Below, in pieces: positions 1 through 8,452 of a DNA stretch of 37,660 nt. The notes beneath the pieces are model-generated. The model was given only the letters and a program-made list of their open reading frames with translations, was not told where the DNA came from and ran no database searches. This stretch comes from UBA4658 sp002405485 (GTDB lineage Bacteria; Planctomycetota; Phycisphaerae; Phycisphaerales; UBA1924), in contig DAISGC010000030.1 of the NCBI GenBank assembly GCA_036823255.1, positions 1 to 37,660 on the forward strand. The letters are read 5' to 3'. Numbering within the stretch: the first letter of the stretch is position 1; each line of letters starts with the position of its first letter. Made by a program: the position numbers and the translations under genes.

Positions 1-21
1 CACCACCACCCCCGAACCCAT
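1..21 (-). CDS. Possible start of a gene running off the left edge
   Basis: An ATG on the minus strand at 21-19 opens a frame of seven codons (MGSGVVV) before the window ends. A purine-rich stretch, GGGAGAAGG, lies just upstream and could be its ribosome binding site. It would follow the RND membrane fusion gene on the same strand, where an outer-membrane factor is often found, but the product cannot be identified from seven residues. Confidence 0.25.
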
Positions 22-139
22 CCGCCTTCTCCCACAGCCCTCTCTCAGAGCGAGATCAAGGACTGGAGCCAGAACGAACGCGGCGGGGTCGAACGGGAAA
101 ACGATCGATGTTGTCCTCAGTACAGAACGGCGGCGTCAG

Positions 140-1501
140 TCAACCGCCCCGTGCCGGTGCTGAAGGCCCGGGCACACCTGTCGCGGCAGGAGGTGAGCCA
201 ACAGCCGGTGCTCCGGATGGCCCGGAGGCGGCTGAGTTTGCAGGCACGAACGGCTCGACCCTGGTGTTCTCTGGCAGGGGAACAGGAATGTTCATTGCGA
301 CGCGTTCTCCGGGCTGGAGACCGTCGAGCACTTCGACCTCATTGCCGAAGTCACGACCAAGGCGAACGGAGCGATAGGTCAGCGTGTAGGTGGGCCCGTC
401 GCCGGTGAGCACGGGGACCGTTGGCCCGCCGCCGCCCGGGGTGTTCGGGAGCAACATGAGGGCGTTGCCGGGGATGACCGCCGGCCGCTGTTCGGGTGGA
501 CGAGTCACGGTGATCTCGACGGTGGCGAAGGAACCGGCGATGAGGCGTCCGTCGGCGTTGGACACCTCCACCTCGATGGGCATGGTCCGCGAGGCCTGAT
601 CGAGCTCGCCAGACACGCGAGTGATGGTGCCGCGCACGCTGAGGTCTCGCAGGCCGGCAACTCGCACGACGGCGTCCTGACCGGCGCGGACAAGATATGC
701 CTGGGCCTGTGGAACGCTGACGACCGTCCGCAATGAGGAGGCGTCGACGATGGTGAAGACGGGCGGATCGGTGATGTTGCCGCCGACTTCGATGTAGTCG
801 CCTTGCTCGCGCGTGCGCCGGGAGACGACGCCGGCGAACGGCGCCTTGAGTTCGCGAAACTCGAGCAGGCGGCGAAGCCGCTGGATCTGAGCCTCGACGA
901 CCTGGACGGCGGCCTCGGCCCGCTGAACAGAGGCAAGGTCACGGCGAACCTGGGTCTGTGCATCGTCGACCTGCTGCTGCGCAACCGAGCGGCTCTGGTT
1001 GGCGAGGCTGATGCGGGAGGACGTGCGTTCCGCCAGTTCCAGACCTTGGCGAGCCTCCGCGAGCTCGGCCCGTGCGGCTTCGCGCGCGGCCTCAGCCTCA
1101 ACGAGTTCCTTCTCGAGCATGGGGGTGGCGATCACGGCAAGGACCTGGCCCGCCTCGACACGGGCGCCGACGTCGACCCGCCGTTCGACGAGATAGCCGC
1201 CGACCTGGGCGAGCATCTGCGCTCGGCGCAGCGGCTCAAGGGTCGCGGGCTGTCGGATGGTGAGCGTCTCATCGGCACTGCGAACGGTGGCGACTTGGAC
1301 CCGACGAACCGCGTTCTGCCGCTCATTGGCACGGTCGGAAGCCTCCTGTCGCGCCTCACGCTTGGGCATGGCGCCGACGGCGTAGAGGGCGGCGCCGGCG
1401 AGGAGCATCATGACAACGGCAACGGGAGCGATCCAGCGGCGCCGTCGCGAGGTCAGCATCTCGGCGAGCGCCTCGGGCGTGTCGGTCTCAGTGTGGGACA
1501 T
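140..1501 (-). CDS. RND efflux membrane fusion protein (HlyD/AcrA type)
   Basis: This is the periplasmic adaptor of a tripartite RND pump, 453 residues long. The start is the ATG at 1501, preceded by GGAGAG about five bases upstream; the frame stays open further upstream but without support. A cytoplasmic N-terminus of about 20 residues with an RRRR stretch leads into one membrane anchor (about residues 22-45). A split biotinyl-lipoyl-like domain follows (VGGYLVERRVDVGARVEAG, and later LKAPFAGVVSRR), separated by a long alpha-helical hairpin rich in Ala, Glu, Arg and Gln. Beta-barrel and membrane-proximal parts come next, and the tail is Pro/Gly/Ala-rich and probably disordered. It overlaps the end of the upstream permease gene by 14 bases, so the two are surely co-translated. 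Because that permease is interrupted, this adaptor may currently lack a working partner. Confidence 0.9.
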   Translation of the reverse strand: MSHTETDTPEALAEMLTSRRRRWIAPVAVVMMLLAGAALYAVGAMPKREARQEASDRANERQNAVRRVQVATVRSADETLTIRQPATLEPLRRAQMLAQVGGYLVERRVDVGARVEAGQVLAVIATPMLEKELVEAEAAREAARAELAEARQGLELAERTSSRISLANQSRSVAQQQVDDAQTQVRRDLASVQRAEAAVQVVEAQIQRLRRLLEFRELKAPFAGVVSRRTREQGDYIEVGGNITDPPVFTIVDASSLRTVVSVPQAQAYLVRAGQDAVVRVAGLRDLSVRGTITRVSGELDQASRTMPIEVEVSNADGRLIAGSFATVEITVTRPPEQRPAVIPGNALMLLPNTPGGGGPTVPVLTGDGPTYTLTYRSVRLGRDFGNEVEVLDGLQPGERVAMNIPVPLPENTRVEPFVPANSAASGPSGAPAVGSPPAATGVPGPSAPARGG

Positions 1502-4500
1502 GCGATCTCTCCGAGAGAATCGGGTTGGGGCGGCGACGCAGAAGACTGAAGGCGACGGGCACGAAGAGCAATGTGGTGAGCGTCCCGAAGGCCAGACCGC
1601 CGATGACGGCGCGTCCAAGCGGAGCGTTCTGGGCCCCTGCCTCGCCCAGGCCAAGAGCCATCGGGAGCATGCCCAGGGACATGGCGCCGGCGGTCATGAG
1701 GATGGGACGGAGCCGGGTGCGTCCCGCCGCGAGAGCGGCCTGCACCGGCGTGAGTCCGGAAGCGAGCATCTCGTTGGCGAATGTGACGAAGAGGATTGAG
1801 TTTAGAGAGACCACGCCGATGACCATGATCGCGCCCATGAGCGCGGGCACGCTGAAGGTCGTGTCGGTCGCGAAGAGCATCCACGCGATGCCGCCAAGGG
1901 CCCCTGGGAGCGCCAGAATGACCACGAAGGGATCGGTCCAGCTCTGGAAGTTGACGACCATGAGCAGATACACAAGCAGGGCGGCGAAGCCCAGTCCGGC
2001 GATGAGCCGCGCATAAACGTCGTTCATGGTGGCGAGCTGGCCGCGGAGACTGACGGTCACGCCCGGCGGCAGGTCACAAGTGTTCTCCGCGAGCACGCGG
2101 GCGACGGGCTCGCTGACGGAGCCAAGGTCGAGCCCCGCAACGTTGGCGAGGACGTCGAACGCGGGCAGAAGGTCGTAGCGATTGATGTTCGCAGGGGTCA
2201 CCGCACGGGTGAACTCGGCAACGTTGCCGAGGGTCTGCATGGTTCCGTCGGTGCTGTTCCCGAGATCCAGACCCTGGTTCTCGATATCGGCGACGGTCGC
2301 GAGTCGATAGGTTGGCGTCTGCGCAGCGAGGAAGTAGCTGATGCCGTTCCGAGGATCGACCCAGAAGCTGGGCTGAACCTGCGTCGTCGACGACATCGAG
2401 GCGAGGATGGTGCTGGCAACTTCGCGCTGGGTCAGACCGGCCTCGGCGGCGCGTGAGCGATCGACGTTGACGCTGAGAACCAGAGCGTTGGTGACCTGGC
2501 CCAGTCGGGCGTCCGCAATGCCGGGAATCGACGCGAGACCGTCTCGTATCCGCCGGGCGATCGCGAGTGTTGCGCCGCGATTGTTGCCCGAGACCCGCAC
2601 GTTGATCGGGGCCTGGATGCCCGCGTTGAGAACCTGATTCACCATGTCGGCCGGCTTGAAGGCAACCTCGACGTCGGGCATGGCCCGGGAGAGTGCATCA
2701 CGGATGACCTCCTGGGCCTCGGTGGTGTCGAGTTCACTCTCCGCCGCGAGGGTGATGTTCATCTCTCCTTCGAACGGACCGGCATTGATCGAGTCCTGGA
2801 AGGCCGCGTTGAGCCCATTCGCAGGCGAGCCGATGACATCGACCACGCGGGTGACCGCGCCATCGGGAAGTGCAAGGCGGATGATGTCCTGCGCCCGCTG
2901 GAACTCGATCTCGGTCTGCTCGATGCGCATGTGCGCCGGCAGACGCAACCCAAGGCGCAGTTGGCCCCCGCTCGCGGTCGGAAAGAAGTCCCGGCCCACC
3001 TGCGGCAGCAGCCAGGCCGAACCACCCACGACCGACAGCATCACAAGACACGCGATGAGCCGGTTGCGGAGTGCCGAGGCGAGGAGGGATGTGTACAGCG
3101 AGCGAACGGCCTCGAACCCGAGGTTGAAAGCGCGATGTGCGGCGGCGAGAGGGCTTCTGGACGTGTCCTGAGCACCCGGCGCATACCGCCCTTCCTCCGC
3201 GGGCAGCAGCCACATCACAAGCGTCGGGATGATCGTCCGGCTGACCACGTAGCTGGTGCCCACGGCGAACACAACGGCAAGCGCAAAGGGCACGAAGAGC
3301 TCTCTTGCAATGTCGCGAAGGAACACGACGGACACGAAGACCAGGCAGATACCGGTCGTCCCGACGAACGCGGGCACGGCGATCTGCTGCGCGCCATCGA
3401 GGATCGCCTGGCGAAGGGGCTTGCCCATGCCAAGGTGGCGGTGGATGTTCTCGATCTCAACAGTCGAATCATCGACCAGAATGCCGATCGAGAGCGCGAG
3501 CCCGCCGAGCGTCATGATGTTGAGTGTGAATCCCAGCCAGTCCAGCGCGATGACGCTCACCATGACCGAGAGCGGGATGGATGCGGCGACGATCAGCGTG
3601 CTGCGCCAGGACCCGAGGAACAGCAGGATCATGGTCGCGGTCAGACACGCCGCGATCAGCCCCTCCAGAAGCACCGTGTTGACGGCGTTTCAGACGAACC
3701 GGCTCTGGTCGGCGAGCGGCTCGATTAGCATGCCTGGCGGGGCGGTGGAGCGGAGGGTCGGCAACCTTCCAAGAACCTGATCGACAATCTCGAGCGTGGA
3801 AGCGCCACCGCGCTTGAGCACCGTAAGCAGCGCGGCCCGTGCGCCGTCCTGCCGCGCAACCTGGGTCTGAACCGCAAACCCATCGCGAACGTGGGCCACG
3901 TCGCGGATGAAAATCGTCCGGCCGGCATCGGAGCGAACCGGAAGGTCGTTGATAGCCGCGACACTGTCGGGGCTGGAGTTGAGCTGAACGGCAAGCTCGG
4001 TCTCGCCGATGCGTGTGGAACCGGCCGGGAGCGTGAAGTTCTGAGCGTTGATGGCCGCGGCGACCTCCTCGGCCGACACTCCGTGGGCACGCATCAGGTC
4101 GGGGTCGAGATCCACCATGATCTGGCGCAGCTTTCCCCCCGTGGGCAGGGGAAGTGTCATGCCCGCGATGCCACCCATCCGCTGACGAAAGCCCACGCGT
4201 CCATAATCCTCCAGGGCGGCCTCGCTCAGCGTGTCGCTGGAGAGCGCGATCTGCAGAATCGGCACCGCGGCGGCGTTATAACGGATGATGAGCGGTGGAT
4301 TGGTGCCCGGGGGCATTCGCCGGAGGATGGTCTGCGAAACAGCCGTCACCTGCGCCATGGCGCCGGCGACATTGGTCCCGGGCTGGAAAGAAATCCGGAT
4401 GGTTGCCAGGCCCGCGACCGTCTGGCTCTCGATCGAGCGGATGTCGTTCACGTTGTTGTTGATCGCAAACTCGGCAAACGTGGTGATCTGACGCTCCATG

Positions 4501-4673
4501 TCCTGCGCCGACAAGCCGCCATACGTCCAGATCTGGGTGATGACGGGGATGTCGATCTCCGGAAAGATGTCCTTGGGCATCCGCACCGCGGAGAGAGCGC
4601 CGAGGATGAGCACCAGAATCGACGCAACCACGAATGTGTATGGGCGACGCAGGGCGAGGGAGACGATCCACAT
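1488..4673 (-). pseudogene. RND efflux permease interrupted by an in-frame TGA
   Basis: This is an inner-membrane RND (AcrB/HAE-type) drug/proton antiporter of 1061 codons. The start is the ATG at 4673 (MWIVSLALRRPYTF), with AGGAG eight bases upstream. Codon 328 is TGA (3690-3692), giving an N-terminal piece of 327 residues and a C-terminal piece (open from a GTG at 3674) in exactly the same frame. The break falls in the conserved run DQSRFV-stop-NAVNTVLLEG just before TM2, where relatives usually carry Arg, so a CGA-to-TGA transition is the simplest explanation. The rest looks intact: TM4 keeps the proton-relay pair (ILVDDS, residues 401-402). TM10 reads GVVSLNSIL, without the Lys found in AcrB-like proteins. 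Readthrough, a recent nonsense mutation and a sequencing error cannot be told apart here. Confidence 0.85.
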
Positions 4674-5375
4674 CCGACGAACTCCTGGGCGTGCTGAACA
4701 CGGGTCTTTGACCGACGAAACAGATTCGAGGTTGCATTCGGCTGGATTCAATGAACCTGGGCGGCCCGAGAGGGAATACGCAGCCGCGGCTCGGCCCCCG
4801 ACAGGGATTTTGCTGAAGCCCCCACGCGGAGCCGAATAGACGTATGGGGTGGTTCCAACATCAAGTCTTCACAACCGGTACGTCCGAATCACCGGCGCAC
4901 TCCGCCTCGAGATCAGACGGTGCACTCTCACCGTGCGCACGCGGGGTGAGGGCGAACATGCAGTGCCGGATGGTGTCCGGGCGATCGTGCCCGATCTGAG
5001 TGCGGACCCAGTGCGCGGCAGCCGTGAGGCCCTCCGGATCGCAGCGGGGATCGACGTTCTCTGAACACGTGCGGACGGGCCCGTCGCGCTGGGGACACAC
5101 CAGCAGGTCGGTCATCGTGTCAGCGAGACACGCGGCGTGCTCGCACGATCGCCGGCTCACTCGTCGGGAAGCCCAGGGGCCGGCGCGCACCGGTGTCCTC
5201 ACGCTCGTGCGATGCACGAGATCTCCAGGGGAGGCTGGAGCGTGAAGAACTGATCCGTCTGCGAAAGCCGCTCAATCGAGCTGCTGGCAGCGCAGGTCAA
5301 CATGCGACTGCGTCAAGATCTGCGAGTCTGTGGCCGGGTTCTTTACGAGAGCACACAGACGGCGGATGGCACGAC
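4674..5375. other. Gap between the RND and beta-barrel loci
   Basis: Apart from the possible Cys-rich gene at 4861-5217, I see no convincing gene here. The part next to 4673 must carry the promoter of the RND pair and contains its AGGAG ribosome binding site. No clear -10/-35 pair, RNA gene or terminator was found. Confidence 0.4.
4861..5217 (-). CDS. Small Cys-rich hypothetical protein
   Basis: A possible 118-residue protein starting at a GTG with GGAG five bases upstream. Its N-terminal half holds five cysteines (C25, C30, C41, C50, C58) in a spaced array with the segments LVCPQRDGPVRTC and VDPRCDPEGL, followed by a predicted helical stretch (AAHWVRTQIG). The spacing suggests metal binding, but I do not recognise a family. 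An internal ATG at 5115 (MTDLLVCPQ) is another possible start and would drop two of the cysteines. Codons end mainly in G or C, which fits a gene in this genome, but overlapping frames on the plus strand share that bias. It may therefore be chance open frame. Confidence 0.4.
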   Translation of the reverse strand: MHRTSVRTPVRAGPWASRRVSRRSCEHAACLADTMTDLLVCPQRDGPVRTCSENVDPRCDPEGLTAAAHWVRTQIGHDRPDTIRHCMFALTPRAHGESAPSDLEAECAGDSDVPVVKT

Positions 5376-6364
5376 TCAGAACAGGAAGCGGAGCGAGAAG
5401 CCCAGCAGCGGCCCGTGCGTGAGCACGTCCCACTCGAAGCCGTCCTCGCTGTAGTCCTGCTGCAGCGCTCGATAGCCGCCGAAGACACCAACCGACCCGC
5501 CCTCGAATGCCACTCGTGGCCCAGCCCCGCCATGACCTGCCAAGCCAGGTCCGATCCGTCGACGCCGAAGCCCCCGACATCGCCCCGGAGCCATGTGGTC
5601 CAGCCGCCACCGAATGCCACGCCAAGGCGAGCCCCGATGAGGTGCTCGACCCAGTCGCGGTCGCGTTCGATCTCGCGTTGCACGCTTCCCGCGATGATCT
5701 CCCCGTCGGGGAGCGTCACATCGGTCTCGGTCCGCAGGGAGAGGTCGAGCCCCAAGCTGGTGTGGCGGAGTCCCGCGAAGGCGTCGAGCGCGAGCGTGTG
5801 CCCCTCGCCGAACGCGTGGTTGATGACTCGGGCGCCAGCCATGAACTCCAGCCAGGTCGCCGAGAGCTCGGTCTCGATGGTGGCGGTCGAGACGACGCCG
5901 CCGCGCGGGCCGGCGAACCCGCGCGTGGCGTCCTGCGTGGCCGTGGTGTATGCGCCGTTGAGCTGGGCGATGAACCACCCCGCCTCGAAGTCGAGCGCTC
6001 CCATCAGGCCGAAGACCGTGTCCGAAGAATCGAGCACGTCGCCGAAAGAGAGGTCAATGTCGAGCCGTACGCCTCGGGCGTCCACACTCCCGTCAAAGCC
6101 AGTCAACCACGCGTAGGGAGTCATCCGCAACGAGACGCCACCATCGCCCTCCGGGGACTCGAACTGGCCCGACTGCCCGTCAACTCCAGCCCTTGCTCTG
6201 CTGTCCGGGGCTTCTGCTCCGGGCGTCGGAGGCACGGGCTCCGTGGCGGGCTGAGCCGCGCTTGCGCGGCCGGCCACGACCGCAACAGCCACAGCGGCGA
6301 GGCCGAGCAACGCGCGGGGGCAACGGCGGAGATCACCGAAACACGCTGAAGAGGTGTGCGGCAC
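5376..6364 (-). pseudogene. Outer-membrane beta-barrel protein, frameshifted near its C-terminus
   Basis: The product is an exported protein of about 330 residues. A signal peptide (LLGLAAVAVAVVAGRASA) is followed by a low-complexity linker and then alternating beta-strand segments. These include MTPYAWLTGFDGSVDARGV and LSFGDVLDSSDTVFGLMGAL, typical of a family of uncharacterised outer-membrane barrels. The frame that carries this domain runs past position 5510 into nonsense rich in Cys, Ser and Arg and stops at 5297. One base away, the frame ending at 5376 carries the expected barrel end (FEGGSVGVFGGYRAL, and then GFSLRFLF with a terminal Phe). A single lost base, probably a G after TGG at about 5510, explains this. 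I prefer the GTG at 6364, which has GAGG upstream; a TTG at 6403 is also possible. It lies 54 bases after the DUF1254 gene on the same strand. The break may be real or a sequencing error. Confidence 0.75.
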
Positions 6365-6417
6365 GGGGCCTCGCTTGTCAGTGGCACTGGGCGGTCGGGC
6401 CAAAGGAACGATGTGCG

Positions 6418-7980
6418 TCAGTTGACCCGACGGATGGCGGGCGGGTTCCAGCGTCCGTCGATCACCTGCGCCTTGGGGGCGTAGAGCCGCATGGTCACCC
6501 CGAGCGCGCCGGAGGCGGGCGACGGGAGCCAGTTGGACTCCTTGTTCTTGCCAGGATTCTCGTGCTGGATGTAGATCGTCAGCGAGCCGTCGGCGTCGAA
6601 CTTCAGCGCGTCGCGGTCGCCGATGGCAAACCGGTTCAGCGGATTCGCGACCTGGAAACCCTCGGCGTCGTACATCGTCACCGACCAGAAGGCGCCGACC
6701 GGCGGCAGTTGCTCCTTGGAAAACCGCAGCTCATACCGCCGATCGCCGCGGAGGGACTCGCCGTCGGCGTCGGTGATGGCGAGCGGGTAGATGGCGTCCT
6801 CGGGCTGGTTGGCGCCCAGGCCGACCATCGAGACGATCGCTCGCTTGAGATAGGCGTTGCCGTACACGCCCATGGTGTCGGTGTTCATCTGCCAGCCGTT
6901 GACCACGCGGGCCACCGTCGGCACCTTGGCCTTAATCTCGGCAAGCGCGGCTTGCGGCGCTCGGGAGAGCCCGGCACGCACGGCCTCAGGGGCCGAGGCA
7001 AGGTCGAACGGCCGCCCTGGAACCAGCCCGATTCGCGCCAGCCGTGCGAGCGTCGACCAGTCGGTCTTCTGCGGGGGATGCTTGGCCATCAGCTCAGCCC
7101 CGAGCGCGAAGTACCGATCGGCAGTCATGGTGTTGACCTGAACCAGTGGCGAGGTCTTGAGGTCCCACGACGGATCGGGCTTCGAGTCCCCGCTCACCTT
7201 GCCACCGCCCGGAAGCGGCGCAATCGAGTACTCATCCTGCACGCTGTGCACCGCCGAGTAGTCCGAAGGCCCGTTGGTCTGCGTCCGCCCGATGATCCAG
7301 ACGTGCGGCGTGGGCGCATCGATCCGCCCGACGCCGGCCGGCAGCGTGCCGGTCCAGCCGGGCGGCACCAGGGCCCAGCGCCCGGCGCCGGTACCGCTGG
7401 TGCGTTTGCCGGGAGAGGCGAAGACGTTCGACCACATGTCGAGCATCGGCAGCAGGTAGTAGCGACCGGAGGTGTCGGGCGCGGAGACGATCATCGGCCC
7501 GGCCGTGAGGTCGACCCACGCGCTTGAGTAGAGCGTGTCGAAGTTCGGTCGCACGACCTCGCGGAAGTCGGCCTTCGGGAAGGTGCGGAAGTGGTGGAAG
7601 GCGTTCATGGGGCCCATTCCGGGCCGAACGCCCGCAGGCACGCTGGTCGAGACGCGCCGGGTGATCTCCATCGAGATGATCGGGTACAGATAGACATACG
7701 CCTCGATGCCGATCTCAAGGGCCTCCTGCTCCGTCAGCGCCGACGACGTCGATTGTGCGACACCCTCTGAAGCCGCGCCGTTTGTCCCCCCCACTGCCGT
7801 CGTCACGGGCTGGAGAGCGCCGAGCCCGATGGCAAGCGCCGCCACCCCACACCCAGACCACCGCCCCCAGCCCACCTGCCGTCGAGGGGCACCTCGCTCC
7901 TGCCGAGCGCCTTGCTCAACGGAACCCATGACGAACTCACCAACCGCGGGACGATCAGATGTGTGCATGCGGTGGAGCAT
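6418..7980 (-). CDS. Exported DUF1254/DUF1214 domain protein
   Basis: A 520-residue protein with an N-terminal hydrophobic export segment (about residues 42-66), then a DUF1254 domain (about 85-240, with AYVYLYPIISMEITRR and VVRPNFDTLYSSAWVDL) and a C-terminal DUF1214 domain (about 385-505, with LGANQPEDAIYP and LPPVGAFWSVTMYD). Proteins with this pair are widespread in environmental bacteria and their biochemical role is not settled; some have been linked to modification or processing of exported compounds. The length is normal for the family. The ATG at 7980 has AAGG upstream, while ATG 7929 (MGSVEQ), with GGTGAG upstream, is an alternative that would give a more usual signal peptide. The beta-barrel gene follows at 54 bases, so the two may be one transcript. 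Confidence 0.88.
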   Translation of the reverse strand: MLHRMHTSDRPAVGEFVMGSVEQGARQERGAPRRQVGWGRWSGCGVAALAIGLGALQPVTTAVGGTNGAASEGVAQSTSSALTEQEALEIGIEAYVYLYPIISMEITRRVSTSVPAGVRPGMGPMNAFHHFRTFPKADFREVVRPNFDTLYSSAWVDLTAGPMIVSAPDTSGRYYLLPMLDMWSNVFASPGKRTSGTGAGRWALVPPGWTGTLPAGVGRIDAPTPHVWIIGRTQTNGPSDYSAVHSVQDEYSIAPLPGGGKVSGDSKPDPSWDLKTSPLVQVNTMTADRYFALGAELMAKHPPQKTDWSTLARLARIGLVPGRPFDLASAPEAVRAGLSRAPQAALAEIKAKVPTVARVVNGWQMNTDTMGVYGNAYLKRAIVSMVGLGANQPEDAIYPLAITDADGESLRGDRRYELRFSKEQLPPVGAFWSVTMYDAEGFQVANPLNRFAIGDRDALKFDADGSLTIYIQHENPGKNKESNWLPSPASGALGVTMRLYAPKAQVIDGRWNPPAIRRVN

Positions 7981-8452
7981 TGGAAACCTTGATCCTTTCA
8001 GTCACGAGCCCACCCCCACGCGAACCCATGGTTCCATTCCCAAATCAGTCTAACGTCAGACGATCGCGCTGTCGAGTTTCTGCCAACTGCGCGTGAGTGG
8101 TGCGGCAGGCAGCGGTTCAATCCACTCGAAGAGCACGAGGATTGTTGGACGGGGCCGTCGCCTGCCACAGGACATCCAGCTCCCGAACGGACTGCTCACG
8201 ACTCGATCTTCTACCGGCTTCTGGCGACTGTGAACTCCTGACAGTCAACAACGAGAACAGTGAAGTTCCTAATCTTCTCTCCGCCGATCGACTTCTCGGC
8301 GAACTTGCTCGCCAGCAAGCACGTCACAAAGGAGGGGATACTGCAGAGATTCCGCGCGCGTACGGCTCACGTTCACACGTTCGGGGTTGCGCTTCGGGCG
8401 TTGATCCGCCGCGGGGATGCCTCGGACCACCTGAGCCCGTCGGCTGGTGTGA
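7981..8452. other. Intergenic region before miaB, no gene seen
   Basis: This is a divergent spacer of about 470 bases between the DUF1254 gene and miaB, and it should hold both promoters. Short open frames exist but none has a convincing start, ribosome site or protein-like composition. One T-loop-like string (GGTTCAATCCACTC near 8114) lacks a matching tRNA stem. Confidence 0.4.

Noticed and set aside
3690..3692. Selenocysteine or stop-codon reassignment at the TGA
   Set aside because: The position is expected to be Arg, and many genes in the window use TGA as a normal stop.
8105..8130. tRNA T-loop-like string GGTTCAATCC
   Set aside because: The flanking bases do not pair as a T-stem and no acceptor, D or anticodon arm could be found.
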